A stretch of 64,000 nt of DNA, taken from the NCBI RefSeq assembly GCF_964355755.1, contig NC_092672.1:11900501-11964500 (forward strand), in the 5' to 3' direction. Position 1 is the stretch's first letter. Every line of letters starts with the position of its first letter. The position numbers were made by a program, and so were the translations under genes. The notes under the pieces were generated by a model. The model had not been told where the DNA came from. It ran no database searches and saw only the letters and a program-made list of their open reading frames with translations. This stretch comes from Antedon mediterranea. Taxonomy: Eukaryota > Echinodermata > Crinoidea > Comatulida > Antedonidae. Shown one piece after another: positions 51,781-63,070 of this stretch.

Positions 51781-52499
51781 TTTACAAGGTCAGATTTTTT
51801 TGGGAGGTCTTTCTGTATCTCTTTACACAAAATAGATTTTAACATTTATAAAAACCATTGACGCAATTATTTCCAAGTTTAACATTATTTTCCATCAACT
51901 AAATATTTCAATGCAAAATACTGTTTTTCTGGCAATTAATTGAAATAAACCTGGCAACACATTCTCCTATTTTATCTAAACTATTCGTATGACTCTAGTA
52001 GCATTATGACAAGCCACATATACATTTTATTATTGGATTAGCCATATTTAAATTGTGTTTCATGTGTTTTGTTTGTTGATATTTTGTTATATTTTTTGTA
52101 TTTTTCGTATTTTCGTGGCAACACAAAACCTATGTACGAAATTTACCCCAGTGTTTTTTTCGTGATTATTGTTGACAAACCTATTGACTATCAAATTAAA
52201 AAACCTCATTGATTTAAAAACACCACTTTGGAAGTTATAGGTACGTTTATGAGGTATACTTTAATAAAATTTTTTTTTTTTTTAAACACTCCTTTTTAAA
52301 ATAATGGTATTAACCAAACTCCATTTTGTAATTTTTTTTTTCTACATTAAATGGAACTCAATACATGTTGTTTACACTGTTATAAACAAAAACTGTATAC
52401 TGTAAGTATTTTTGGTTAAAATAAGTATACAAGTTTGTACTTTTTCACTATAGAAAATCGGTGAAAAATGGCAAAAACATCAAAATTTGGATAATTGAC

Positions 52500-52652
52500 C
52501 GTTGTCATGGCAACGGAGGTTAAAAATTGAAATGAATGTTGTAGATATGCTTTTTATTGAAATGTCTATTCTTAGTAAAAATTTGAGAGAAGTCCATTTT
52601 TTTACATCTGCCACAAAATCTTTGATTTTTACAGACAATGGCTCTTAAATTC
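52500..52652. repeat. Right arm of the large diverged inverted repeat
   Basis: Inverse of 47383-47550. The pair encloses about 5 kb and may be the ends of one old transposon. Confidence 0.6.
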
Positions 52653-53320
52653 TAGTTTTTATTATTTTTATTTTGCTGTTCATTTTTCAATATTTCAATA
52701 TTTTTCAATACTAGAAATTCTTCTTCTAATATTTTAAACTAAATTGAAAAATGAAGAGAACACAAAAATAAAATACATTTGTATATATTAGGCCTAATTG
52801 TCTTTAGATGAAATTACAAGATTTGATATTTATTCGAGCAGACCAACCATAAACGGTTTTTTTTTTCTAGTATATCATTTACTGTCAATTTTAGTATTTT
52901 TGTCAAAGCATTGTACCAATAATTTAATAAAAACATGTTAGGATTTATATACATTTTTCAAGTTTGTATTTTAACATAAATTATATAATTCTCGGTGGGA
53001 GCTAATAGATAAACTGCTAATATCAGATATAAGAAGTTTCTTCCCAAAGATAAGAAACATATCATCTCTACTCGCCTTAAGTGAAGTAAGACACTGCTTT
53101 GGTCCTGCCAGACCACAAAATAAAAGTTAGACTAGAAACCCAATTACATTGTAATTAATTACAAATGACCTTAAAGATCTATACATATACACTGCTTTGG
53201 TTCTTCCGAGAACCACACTCCAAAAGATAGACATCCCCTACCTATTGCTGATAGAATGATCTAGCACATTGTAAGGAATATAAAATAAGCTATTACAGAC
53301 TACCTACTTTGCATAGTACT
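52653..53320. other. AT-rich spacer before the retrotransposon
   Basis: No gene. The phrase ACTGCTTTGGTYCT occurs twice (about 53092 and 53190), perhaps a small duplication. Confidence 0.5.
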
Positions 53321-54137
53321 TGTGACCTCCAGTCACGTGTAAAAGGCAAATAACAGAAACTTGTAACGCGTTATTGTGTCAAACGGTTTTAACTGAAATT
53401 TAATAGAAAAAATAAACAAGAATTAACATCAAAATACTAATTAAGCACTGTATTGTACATACTGATGATTTCTATAGTCGATTCCTTTATATAACATATA
53501 AACAATCTTATTGGCCTATTCTGCAGCTGCGCACTACTTGTGATCAGTCAAGCGTAACGAACATAATTCTGCACGCCGTGATAACTCACATGGTCTATCC
53601 ATGAAGAATTCTATGAAATATAAGTTTCCAATTACATAGCTAAACTAACTACACATGAACTACTAAAATGTTGATCACATAAACTACAATATCGTGGGTA
53701 AATCTACCACAGAATACGATGAATGTCAATCATAATATATAAAGTTATAATATAATTAAAAGCTTCCAACTAATCTATATAGTCGGGCGAACAGCGCTAA
53801 TCGCATCTTTTAGGCTAGCATAATGCTGTACACAATGGATGGTAACAATCAAGGATGATCGAAACTTAAACTTACAAAATAAAGAAAACTATAAAGTTAC
53901 AAATACTAAATCTTACGTCATATGATTCCTAAGTTATTAATTAAATGTATGATAATAATTAAAAGCATATAAAAACATACATCTATCTGTGACTATGCCT
54001 TTTGGAATGAAACATGGTGAAGATGACTGCTCTCTTTCGGAGAAAACAACACAGTAACCTCGGTAACATGAGAAGCAAGAAAGGTAATTTAAATATAAAG
54101 TATGGGACGCCAAATGCGTCGTACTCAAGCTGTAACA
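53321..54137 (-). repeat. 3' LTR of the BEL/Pao element
   Basis: 817 bp, minus-strand ends TGTTACAG...GGTCACA. Contains the same TATATAAAGG box as the 5' LTR (minus strand, about 53484-53493). Confidence 0.92.
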
Positions 54138-54238
54138 CACCGGCCCCTAAAGGCGCCACTAACCAGCCTTTACAAATTCAAACAATAAGCTTGAGTTACA
54201 CTAACAAAGATTAAATAAATGTTCATAAAGTTCATATC

Positions 54239-55252
54239 TTAAAACAAATCACTTGCGACTTCAAGCGATACCAATTTTGAGATTGGTCGAACGAGAGTTG
54301 ACATTTTAGTCTTCACTTTAGCAGATCTAACAAGACCATCTGCAGTGCTTGTGTATACTTCCACGACAACTGCCAGCGGCCATGAATTCCGTGGAGTTAA
54401 CTCATTCGCAACGATTACAACGTCACCGACCTTGAGGTTTCCATGCTTGTGATGCCATTTGCGCCTTTCCTGTAGAGAGGGCAGGTACTCTCGTTTCCAT
54501 CTACGCCAAAATAAGTCGGCCAGGTACTGAACTTGCCGCCAGCGCTTGGTTGCATGAGCATCATCTTGCGTAAGTGTTGCTGGTGGTAGTTGAGAACCTG
54601 TGCGTAACAGCAATAGGTGATTCGGAGTCAATGGCTCGCTATCCTTCGGATCATCAGACACCTTTGTAAGTGGTCGATTATTGATAATGCTTTCTACCTC
54701 ACAAAACAGGGTTCTTAATCCTTCCTCCTTCAATATTTGTTCCTGTATTAATCCACTTAAAACTTTACGTACGGTTCGAATACACCTTTCCCACACTCCG
54801 CCGAAATGAGAGGCTAGAGGAGGGTTAAATTTCCACACAATATGTCGTTGCAGGAGGTATTGGTGAATTTGGTCTTGATTCCACAGTTCAATTGCAGCCT
54901 TTAACTCCTTATTCCCCTTGACAAAATTTCCTCCATTGTCAGAGCGAATCTCTACTGGAGTTCCTCTTCTGGCAATAAATCTCCTTAAAGCGTTAATAAA
55001 CGAGGTAGTGTCCAAGGAGCTTGATAATTCAAGGTGAACTGCTCTGACAGTTAAGCAAGTGAAGATGATTCCGTATCTTTTAACACTTGACCTTCCCTGT
55101 CTCACGTAAAATGGACCGAAACAGTCCACTCCAATGTTGGTAAATGGTGGTGTAGATTTAACGCGATCAGCTGGTAGATCGGACATCTTTTGTTGCATTA
55201 CTGGCGCTGTATTCTTACGGCACTTAACACATCGGCGAACAACTGACTTCAA
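54239..55252 (-). CDS. BEL/Pao integrase, separate -1 frame (337 aa from first Met)
   Basis: Catalytic integrase for inserting the element into host DNA. The DDE triad is visible: D43 (GVDCFGPF), D105 (RSDNGGNF) and E155 (FGGVWER), followed by the C-terminal basic region. The CVKC of the HHCC zinc finger is at 8-11; its His half lies upstream of this Met in the same open frame, which runs back to about 55390 where the polyprotein frame stops. In relatives the whole pol is usually one frame, so here integrase needs either a -1 ribosomal shift near 55387-55392 or is cut off by a one-base change. Confidence 0.88.
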   Translation of the reverse strand: MKSVVRRCVKCRKNTAPVMQQKMSDLPADRVKSTPPFTNIGVDCFGPFYVRQGRSSVKRYGIIFTCLTVRAVHLELSSSLDTTSFINALRRFIARRGTPVEIRSDNGGNFVKGNKELKAAIELWNQDQIHQYLLQRHIVWKFNPPLASHFGGVWERCIRTVRKVLSGLIQEQILKEEGLRTLFCEVESIINNRPLTKVSDDPKDSEPLTPNHLLLLRTGSQLPPATLTQDDAHATKRWRQVQYLADLFWRRWKREYLPSLQERRKWHHKHGNLKVGDVVIVANELTPRNSWPLAVVVEVYTSTADGLVRSAKVKTKMSTLVRPISKLVSLEVASDLF

Positions 55253-55386
55253 TTTTACTCTTCCACCGATCGGCCAGAATCGTTGACGTATCGCCGCCAG
55301 TGTATGCTCTACGCCAGAATGTCCGGAAATAGCATGATAGTGTCGTAGGATAAGTAAGGTTACATGGTGATTCTTTGGAAGGATAA

Positions 55387-58300
55387 TTAATGTTTTGCTG
55401 CATCACTAATTTCAGATCTTTTCAATCTACCACCTACTCGCATCAAACCGTTCATTACAATTGGATCTAGCTTTATGAGAGAGCTACCCTTCTTGACTTG
55501 TTGATTGGTTTGGAGATGGTTAACTTCTGAGTGAAGTGCTTGATTTTGTATGTATCTGAAAATTACTGTCTCAGCGTTTTTCCACTCATCAACGGATATG
55601 AAACTGTTAATGTTGGTACCTTTGTTCTTTACTCTGCGTCGCCATCGTAGTATCCAAGCAAAAACCTTTATCAACTTGGTCCAACTTGAAAAGCGGTTGA
55701 TGAGGTCATTTATTCTGTCGTCATCTAATTTAACGGTTACAGCGTTTACAGTTTTTACTTCTGGATCTTCTACGATAGTATTAAAGTCGGTAGGCATTTG
55801 AGGCCATTCACTTTCATCTTCCATCAAGAAACTGGGACCAGTGAACCACATTTCACTTGTTATCATATCCTCTGCAGACATTCCGCGTGAGGCTAGATCG
55901 GCTGGATTTTGAGCGGAACTGACGTGTCGCCACTGTTCCTTAGTTGTTTGGTTAAGAATTGTTGTCACTCTATTCCCAACAAATGTCTTGAATCTCGTTT
56001 CTTCATTGTTCAAATATCTCAACACGCATGTGCTGTCTGTCCAACAAACTGTTCTATCGATTTTTATTTCATGCAGCTCTTCTCGAATGATTCTGTCAAG
56101 GCGACTTGCCAGGACAGCTGCTTGTAGTTCCAATCTAGGAATTGTCTGGGTCTTGACCGGAGCAAGTCTTGACTTCGCAGTCACAAGGGTCCCGCATACG
56201 TTTCCACACTCGTCCTTCTGGTAAAGGTAGGATGCAGCTCCATAGCTCGTGGATGATGCATCTCCAAAATGATGTAACTCTCTATACGTGACGTTGCCGA
56301 ACTCTGACGGTTTGTAGCAACGTCGAATGTTCAACTTATCGAGACTCTGAAGTTCCTTTAACCATTCATGCCATTTAATCTGTAGTTCTACTGGAATAGG
56401 TTCGTCCCATTTGCATCCAATCAAACACAGTTCTCGGAGTAGCAGCTTTGCCTTTAATATGAATGGTGTTATTAGTCCTAGAGGGTCGTAGACGGATGCT
56501 ACTACAGACAAAATTCCCCTTCTTGTGCTGGGTTGCTTCTTTGGAGAAATAACGTAACCAAGTGCATCTTGTTTTACAAACCAGTGTACTCCCAGTGCTC
56601 TTTGTTGTTCCCCTCCAAACAATGATGTTGAAGCATTCTGTCCACTGTCTGTGAGCGTGGATACAAGTTGGTTGGAGTTTGAGACCCACTTGGTCAAGTT
56701 GAAACCTCCACGAGTCAGCAAATTCTTTAATCCCTTGGCAAGCTCAATGGCTGTCTCTTCGCTGTCTACGGATTTGAGACAGTCGTCTACGTAAAAGTTG
56801 TTGTTGACTGCGTTAGTTACAACAGGATCGAAATCATCCGCATGGTCTTTGGCAACCTTCCGGAGAGCAAAATTGGAACAACTAGGTGAAGACTTTCCTC
56901 CGAAAAGATGTACAACCATCTGGTACTCTTGTGGGTTCATATTCAGATTGCCGTCTTCCCACCATAAGTATGATAGGTAGTGACTATCAGTCTCTCCAAC
57001 CTTTACTTGGTAGAACATCTTTTCGATGTCCGCTGCAAAGGCGATGGGTCCCAGACGAAAGCGCAGTAGTACGCCGACTAATGTGTTTGTAAGATCAGGA
57101 CCTTGGTAAAGTTTATCATTTAAGCAAACACCTTGATACTTAGCTGACCCATCGAACACTACTCGAACCTTTCCTGGCTTTTGTGGGTTCAACACCGGAT
57201 GGTGCGGCAAATACCATCTAGGTTGGTCTTTCTGCAACGCCTTTTCTGCGTAGCCCTTTAACAACAGGTCGTTCATAAATTTTGTGTACTTCGTGTGAAG
57301 TGTACTGTCCTTGATCAGCCTAGATTTTAGAAGATTGAGTCTTTTCAGCGCCACAGCCTTGTTGTTTGGAAATTCCTCAGGTGGGCTTTTCCATGGCATC
57401 GATACTTGGTAATGGCCGTTTTTGAATTTAGTCGATGCTTGCATCATCTGTAGTGCTTGAAGGTCGTTCCGAGACATAACTGTCTTCTCAGTTGGGATAT
57501 CATTGAACTCAATGTTACAAAATTGCTTAAACTGCTCTTCCAGTGGTTCTGCACAGATAAAATTGCAGTTTTGAACTTGGCATCTAGTTGAAGTCAACGG
57601 ACCATTCACAACCCAACCAAGAGCTGTTCGTGTGGCGTATGGCCCACCATTCATAGCTGGTTTCACTTCATATGGTTGGTGTAGTTCTGGTAGGTCTCCC
57701 CCAATCAGCAAATCAACATTTGCATCAATGGTATCTATGTTTACCCCTTCCAGGTGCACCCAATTCTTAATATCATCTATCGTGGCAATTGCACTTTTTA
57801 AGACTGGCAATTTTGGTTTTGTGTGAACGTTTGGTACTGTAAAGACTGCATCACCATTCAGGGTTGAAATTTCTAATGAGATGAGGTTGCATTCCGATGA
57901 TGATTGACCGTTTACTGTGGTTAATTTTAACTGGACTCTCTTGCCTTTCGCATTTAATTTGTGAGCTAGGGCGTCTGTGCAGAAGGTTGCAGTTGATCCA
58001 TTGTCCAGAAATGCGTACGTTTTGATTGTCTTTCTGGTTCCTGGGCACCTTACTTTGACAGGTACTACAGCTAGACCTACTCGTGTCGCATTTCCGTTAA
58101 CTGCCATTGATGACTTTGAATTATTGAGTTGAGTGGTGATTGCACTACTACTTTGATCTGGAGTTGGAACTGCTGCTGCATGTGCAGTCGCATTAGCATC
58201 AGCTCTAACAGGTCGTTTTGGAGTATGAAGGAAGCCCGAATGTTTCAGGGTACAATTTTTGCAAAAACTGTTCTTCGGGCACAAAGAAACAAAATGTCCA

Positions 58301-59805
58301 TGCGTTAAACAGTTCCGACAGAGTTTCTTTTCATTGACAAACTTAAGTCTATCCTCAACAGACTTTGACCTGAAATCCTTACATTGTGACAACCAGTGTT
58401 GCTCATTGCACATCAGGCACTTGATACCATTTCTTGTGGTTGTGGTTGTTGTGGTCGATGCGGTGAAGGACTTTTTAACTTCTGATGTGTTGATCAGAGT
58501 AATGAAGCTTGGGTCATTTCGCATTTTGGCTTCCGACCGTATGAAATCACAAAAGAATCGAAAAGGTGGAAAAGACACTTGATGAGTCGCCTTGTAATTA
58601 GATCCCTTCTTGACCCAACTTTCTCTTAGATTGGGTGGCAACTTTTGTATAATGTGACTTATACCTTGAGACGAATCCAGACTCGCAAGACCTGGATATT
58701 TCCCTGTCTCCTTTACGTGGAGAACCTCCAACAGTAAATGACTTAATTGACGCAGCTTTTCCACGTCCTTCAGATTAAACCTTGAGAATTCCTGTAGTCG
58801 CTTAGTAATGCTTAGCTCAACTGCCTCTGGGGCACCATAAGTTTCATCGAGTAAAGTCCAAATGTGTCGTAAGGCTTCACTAGGGTTTTCTATATAAACT
58901 GCATGTAGAGGAGCAACTAGTGCTCTTGATTTATCGCCAAGCCATTTCATTACAACATTTACCTCTTGGTTCACCGGAACATTCAACTCTTTGATTGTAT
59001 TGGAAAGTGTGATTTTCCAAGCACGGTATGAGGCTGGAGTATCATCGAACTGCCGGAGACTGGTACTTAATAATTCCTTTCGAAATAGTACATTACCAAT
59101 TTCTGTCATAACTATTTGAGTTTGGTCGGGCTGCTTGGTTGGTACTTCATCTCTGTATAGCAGTGGAGGTGCAATCAGTTCGAATTCTGGTGCTTGATCG
59201 AGGTTTGGTAGAGGTGAAGTGAATTTCATTAGTGGTGGTGGTGAAGCTGGCTTGTAATCAGATACTTGATTCAACAATGTTGGTGGTAATTGGTCAAGGT
59301 TTGGTAGAGGTGGAGCAAATTTCATCAGTGGTGGTGGTGAAGCTGGCTTGTAATCTTTAATTTGGGTAAATAATGGTGGTGGTGGTATTGGCTTGTATTC
59401 AGGTACTTGGTTCAACAATGGTGATGGTAATTGTTCAGGGTCAAGGTGTGATGAAGATTGAATTGGTTCAAGAGATTCAATACTAGACTCTTTGCTCATC
59501 ACATCGCTGACATCATCGCACACGCTGTAGGTGTCGAAATCATAATCATCATCTTCAGATGATTGCAAATAGGAGTCTGCTCTTGCCTGACAAACTGCCT
59601 CATCTTCTTCTGCATTTAACAGTTGAACGTCTGCCTCAGCTATAGCTTTGATTCTTAATAGAGAAACTTTCTTCTTAGCAAATTCAACACGTGCCTTTGC
59701 CATGGCCAAATCAGCTCTCGCACGAGCATGGCTTATGCTCACATGACTACCACTCCTGCTCACTGACGATCCCGCTTGTGACATCGTATTCTTGCAAGTT
59801 TCCAC
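55387..59805 (-). CDS. BEL/Pao Gag-protease-RT-RNase H polyprotein (1472 aa)
   Basis: Retrotransposon polyprotein. Order: helical Gag N-terminus (about 20-75), acidic Ser region, Pro-rich repeats (DYKPASPPPLMKF occurs twice, about 115-220), the Gag-like domain common in Pao elements (about 235-430), zinc knuckles (CLMC at 463, CRNC at 497, CKNC at 515), aspartic protease DNGS (601-604), reverse transcriptase with the FAADIEKMFYQV block (923-934) and catalytic YVDD (1005-1008), the SVYDPLGLITP segment (about 1104), RNase H-like HFGDAS...WTDST (1179-1258). The frame starts 24 bases after the 5' LTR and ends in TAA at 55387-55389, before the integrase. It is otherwise free of stops. Confidence 0.93.
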   Translation of the reverse strand: METCKNTMSQAGSSVSRSGSHVSISHARARADLAMAKARVEFAKKKVSLLRIKAIAEADVQLLNAEEDEAVCQARADSYLQSSEDDDYDFDTYSVCDDVSDVMSKESSIESLEPIQSSSHLDPEQLPSPLLNQVPEYKPIPPPPLFTQIKDYKPASPPPLMKFAPPLPNLDQLPPTLLNQVSDYKPASPPPLMKFTSPLPNLDQAPEFELIAPPLLYRDEVPTKQPDQTQIVMTEIGNVLFRKELLSTSLRQFDDTPASYRAWKITLSNTIKELNVPVNQEVNVVMKWLGDKSRALVAPLHAVYIENPSEALRHIWTLLDETYGAPEAVELSITKRLQEFSRFNLKDVEKLRQLSHLLLEVLHVKETGKYPGLASLDSSQGISHIIQKLPPNLRESWVKKGSNYKATHQVSFPPFRFFCDFIRSEAKMRNDPSFITLINTSEVKKSFTASTTTTTTTRNGIKCLMCNEQHWLSQCKDFRSKSVEDRLKFVNEKKLCRNCLTHGHFVSLCPKNSFCKNCTLKHSGFLHTPKRPVRADANATAHAAAVPTPDQSSSAITTQLNNSKSSMAVNGNATRVGLAVVPVKVRCPGTRKTIKTYAFLDNGSTATFCTDALAHKLNAKGKRVQLKLTTVNGQSSSECNLISLEISTLNGDAVFTVPNVHTKPKLPVLKSAIATIDDIKNWVHLEGVNIDTIDANVDLLIGGDLPELHQPYEVKPAMNGGPYATRTALGWVVNGPLTSTRCQVQNCNFICAEPLEEQFKQFCNIEFNDIPTEKTVMSRNDLQALQMMQASTKFKNGHYQVSMPWKSPPEEFPNNKAVALKRLNLLKSRLIKDSTLHTKYTKFMNDLLLKGYAEKALQKDQPRWYLPHHPVLNPQKPGKVRVVFDGSAKYQGVCLNDKLYQGPDLTNTLVGVLLRFRLGPIAFAADIEKMFYQVKVGETDSHYLSYLWWEDGNLNMNPQEYQMVVHLFGGKSSPSCSNFALRKVAKDHADDFDPVVTNAVNNNFYVDDCLKSVDSEETAIELAKGLKNLLTRGGFNLTKWVSNSNQLVSTLTDSGQNASTSLFGGEQQRALGVHWFVKQDALGYVISPKKQPSTRRGILSVVASVYDPLGLITPFILKAKLLLRELCLIGCKWDEPIPVELQIKWHEWLKELQSLDKLNIRRCYKPSEFGNVTYRELHHFGDASSTSYGAASYLYQKDECGNVCGTLVTAKSRLAPVKTQTIPRLELQAAVLASRLDRIIREELHEIKIDRTVCWTDSTCVLRYLNNEETRFKTFVGNRVTTILNQTTKEQWRHVSSAQNPADLASRGMSAEDMITSEMWFTGPSFLMEDESEWPQMPTDFNTIVEDPEVKTVNAVTVKLDDDRINDLINRFSSWTKLIKVFAWILRWRRRVKNKGTNINSFISVDEWKNAETVIFRYIQNQALHSEVNHLQTNQQVKKGSSLIKLDPIVMNGLMRVGGRLKRSEISDAAKH

Positions 59806-59828
59806 TCACAAAGATTTAAAACTTAAAA

Positions 59829-60645
59829 TGTGACCTCCAGTCACGTGTAAAAGGCAAATAACAGAAACTTGTAACGCGTTATTGTGTCAAACGGTTTTAA
59901 CTGAAATTTAATAGAAAAAATAAACAAGAATTAACATCAAAATACTAATTAAGCACTGTATTGTACATACTGATGATTTCTATAGTCGATTCCTTTATAT
60001 AACATATAAACAATCTTATTGGCCTATTCTGCAGCTGCGCACTACTTGTGATCAGTCAAGCGTAACGAACATAATTCTGCACGCCGTGATAACTCACATG
60101 GTCTATCCATGAAGAATTCTATGAAATATAAGTTTCCAATTACATAGCTAAACTAACTACACATGAACTACTAAAATGTTGATCACATAAACTACAATAT
60201 CGTGGGTAAATCTACCACAGAATACGATGAATGTCAATCATAATATATAAAGTTATAATATAATTAAAAGCTTCCAACTAATCTATATAGTCGGGCGAAC
60301 AGCGCTAATCGCATCTTTTAGGCTAGCATAATGCTGTACACAATGGATGGTAACAATCAAGGATGATCGAAACTTAAACTTACAAAATAAAGAAAACTAT
60401 AAAGTTACAAATACTAAATCTTACGTCATATGATTCCTAAGTTATTAATTAAATGTATGATAATAATTAAAAGCATATAAAAACATACATCTATCTGTGA
60501 CTATGCCTTTTGGAATGAAACATGGTGAAGATGACTGCTCTCTTTCGGAGAAAACAACACAGTAACCTCGGTAACATGAGAAGCAAGAAAGGTAATTTAA
60601 ATATAAAGTATGGGACGCCAAATGCGTCGTACTCAAGCTGTAACA
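59829..60645 (-). repeat. 5' LTR of the BEL/Pao element
   Basis: 817 bp. By eye no difference from the 3' LTR. A TATA-type promoter box is at about 59992-60001 on the minus strand. Confidence 0.92.
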
Positions 60646-60650
60646 GTACT

Positions 60651-61434
60651 GCCTTAGTTCTATCATCCCCATCTGAATATAGGGTACAATATCTCATCTG
60701 AGCTATACTTTGGTACCAGAATATAATTACCAATTTTCCCGCAAGAAATAAAACAAATTTAATTGAATAAAGTTGATGTATATCAGTACATTCATCTATT
60801 TGCAAATTAGAGTCATTAAAATGATCATAAACAAAAATAGATTAAAGCCATTATAAAGGGAAACTTGTTTAACAGTTTCTTTTAAAATGTATAAGCTAAT
60901 AAGAAAATCTCAGTTTCCAACGTATGATGAGGTTGGAATCCACTATCTAACATTTAAACATATTCACTGACCAAACTCAATTTTACAGAAAATAACTTTA
61001 AAATAATAGTTTTGTTTAGGTTCAGTATATATATATTTATATTAAACCGATGGCAACCATAAAATCGGTATATGAGAGAAATATGGGTTATTCTGTAAAT
61101 TTACACGATTAGATGGTTACCTAAAAACAGTATATTTTTACATTTAAATTTGTCCTGTCCTAGTCATTGCTCAGAACTTGTATCATCTTTACTGTTTTCG
61201 GTCACAGATACATCTTCAAAAAGGTTGTCTGAATGCCTAAACCAGTCAGACATATAAGCGAATTAGAAAGCTGTATTTTACAGTATTGAAACCGTATACA
61301 TAGTAGAAACTCACAGCCGTCACTGCATTATAGTAAATGTATATGTACTATTCATTATGTATTCATGTGTGCGAAATCCTAAAATTGGTAGCCGGTGGCA
61401 TATGCAATACTGTATCTAAGGTAGGCTCCATTGG
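60651..61434. other. AT-rich spacer, no gene seen
   Basis: No coding or RNA signal. Frames here that extend into the LTR are shadows. Confidence 0.6.
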
Positions 61435-61935
61435 TCCAGGGGGCGATTTTTTTTTCGTACATAAGTTGGGGACCCCATGTGAAAGATAGCCGAACGACTT
61501 CCTAAATATAACTAAACCTAACCCTATAAATAATCTCTCTCACTATGTAATCATTTATTTATTTGGAATTACACCTTTAGATCGGTGGCACACTTAGCAC
61601 AAATGTGCATCCTTCACAATAACAATATAAAATATAACAATTAACAGAAGAGTAAAAAGGCAAAAGTAACTATCAACCCCTATACTATAAAGTAAAGCAA
61701 ACAGCTCATGGGAGTCGAACCCCATACATCGGCATGTAAAGTCCATAGTGTTATCCACTCGACTACACAGAAGGTTCGACAGAAATCGTTTGCATTAGCG
61801 AATTGTAGTTATCTTAATTCTTACGTCACACCTTATAGATATGACTAATGAATATTCATGTTTATTTTGTGACGTTTCACGAGGGGTCCCCCCCCCCCCC
61901 AACTTATGTACGAAAAGAAATATCGCGTCCGGGGG
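61435..61935. mobile_element. Small inverted-end element containing a tRNA-like segment
   Basis: The left block (GGGCGATTTTTTTTTCGTACATAAGTTGGGGACCCC) returns inverted at 61880-61930 as GGGGTCCCCC...AACTTATGTACGAAAAG...ATCGCG. About 500 bp, no protein. A poly(C) run of 12 lies in the right arm. Confidence 0.65.
61702..61770 (-). repeat. tRNA-like segment (SINE head)
   Basis: Minus strand: A box TAGTCGAGTGG (61755-61765) and B box GGGGTTCGACTCC (61711-61723) at tRNA spacing, with a fair T stem (ATGGG/CCCAT). The acceptor ends do not pair, so I do not call a functional tRNA. Confidence 0.5.
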
Positions 61936-63070
61936 TTTGTAATCAAAATTAAGCGGGTCCTTTGGTATTCCAATGTGCTAGATCATAATGGTTTCTGATG
62001 CTATCTACAATAGAATAGCTTAGTTGGGAGAAAGGGGGTCTCTATAGTCAAATTATAGAGCGTCTGGTACTTGCGGTGCCGTGGACAATTAGTCTGTTGT
62101 TACCCATTTAGTACTGTATGAACTCAACTTATTTATTTTACATTAATTGTGAGTGGTATCTTACTCATATATACTGCCCATTCTTTAGGTCCTCATTAGG
62201 GGATCTGGCGGGCTTATTGCAAGAGATAAAATAAATGTCGTTTGTGAATTTGGTAGGAGAATGTCATAGTATATAGTGATGAATTTACAGTAGGTGGTAT
62301 CCCACGTCTATACGCAGCAGGGGATACCCGACAGGGCATAGGGAAATATGTAATAAAAAAAAAATACATATACAAACAAAAAAGTTAATTGTCTACAATT
62401 TATTTGACAAATTTGCACATAGCAAGATACGATACCTACCCAACCATGTAGCATAGCATTAGCAATAAAATAAATTTAGCGATTCAATATTTAATAACAA
62501 TAGCAATTTTAGGCTATGGATACGAAACTGCATTATGAAATATTTAGATTATTTTTTATACCAAACTAATAATATTTGGAAATTTGATTTCGTATTATTT
62601 ACATAATAAGTAGTGTTTACTTATTTACTACATAAAAAACTTGGTCGGAGATTTTTGACGGTTTTCCCCCTCTAAATCTCATTTCTTTATGTCTCAAGTT
62701 ATTCTGCATTTGAACCATTTTATTGGATTGTCATAATCTTTTTCCATTGTATTTATTTTATTTACTTTTATTATTTATGTTTTATTTGTTTTTGTAATTA
62801 GCTATCGTTCTAAACGGTAGTATCCTAAATTTATGCATAAATAAATCAAGAGGATTCATACACATTTATTTCTGTTATATTTTTGGATCTTATGAATGAA
62901 AAGACTGATAAGACAAGAGCACGGTCAGTGCCAAACACTAGTATTATATGCGGACGGTGGTGGTATTATTATTCACGAAAAGCGTGGCACAAGCTTCGAC
63001 ATGATAGCAAACTTAATTGTTGTATTGTATAAACTTGGATGTTAGAATATGTTCCATTGTTTCCAACTGA
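61936..63070. other. AT-rich spacer, no gene seen
   Basis: No supported feature before the LINE 3' tail. Confidence 0.6.

Larger units (their letters stand above)
53321..60645 (-). mobile_element. Complete BEL/Pao LTR retrotransposon, 7325 bp
   Basis: Two 817-bp LTRs (53321-54137 and 59829-60645) that look identical, flanked by GTACT target duplications (53316-53320 and 60646-60650). It reads on the minus strand: gag-protease-RT-RNase H frame (55387-59805), then integrase (54239 to about 55390). A CTTTAGGGGCCGGTG purine-rich stretch abuts the 3' LTR (54138 side). Directly after the 5' LTR I do not recognise a tRNA-complementary primer site. Equal LTRs point to a very recent insertion. Confidence 0.92.

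Noticed and set aside
55550-58582. Several frames on the plus strand inside the BEL element
   Set aside because: Antisense shadows of the long polyprotein frame.
60445-60805. Frames of 75 and 104 codons on the minus strand
   Set aside because: They run through the LTR border; one is repeated in the other LTR at 53937-54140, so both are shadows.
61702-61770. A true tRNA gene
   Set aside because: A and B boxes fit, but the acceptor stem does not pair and the segment lies inside a repeat.
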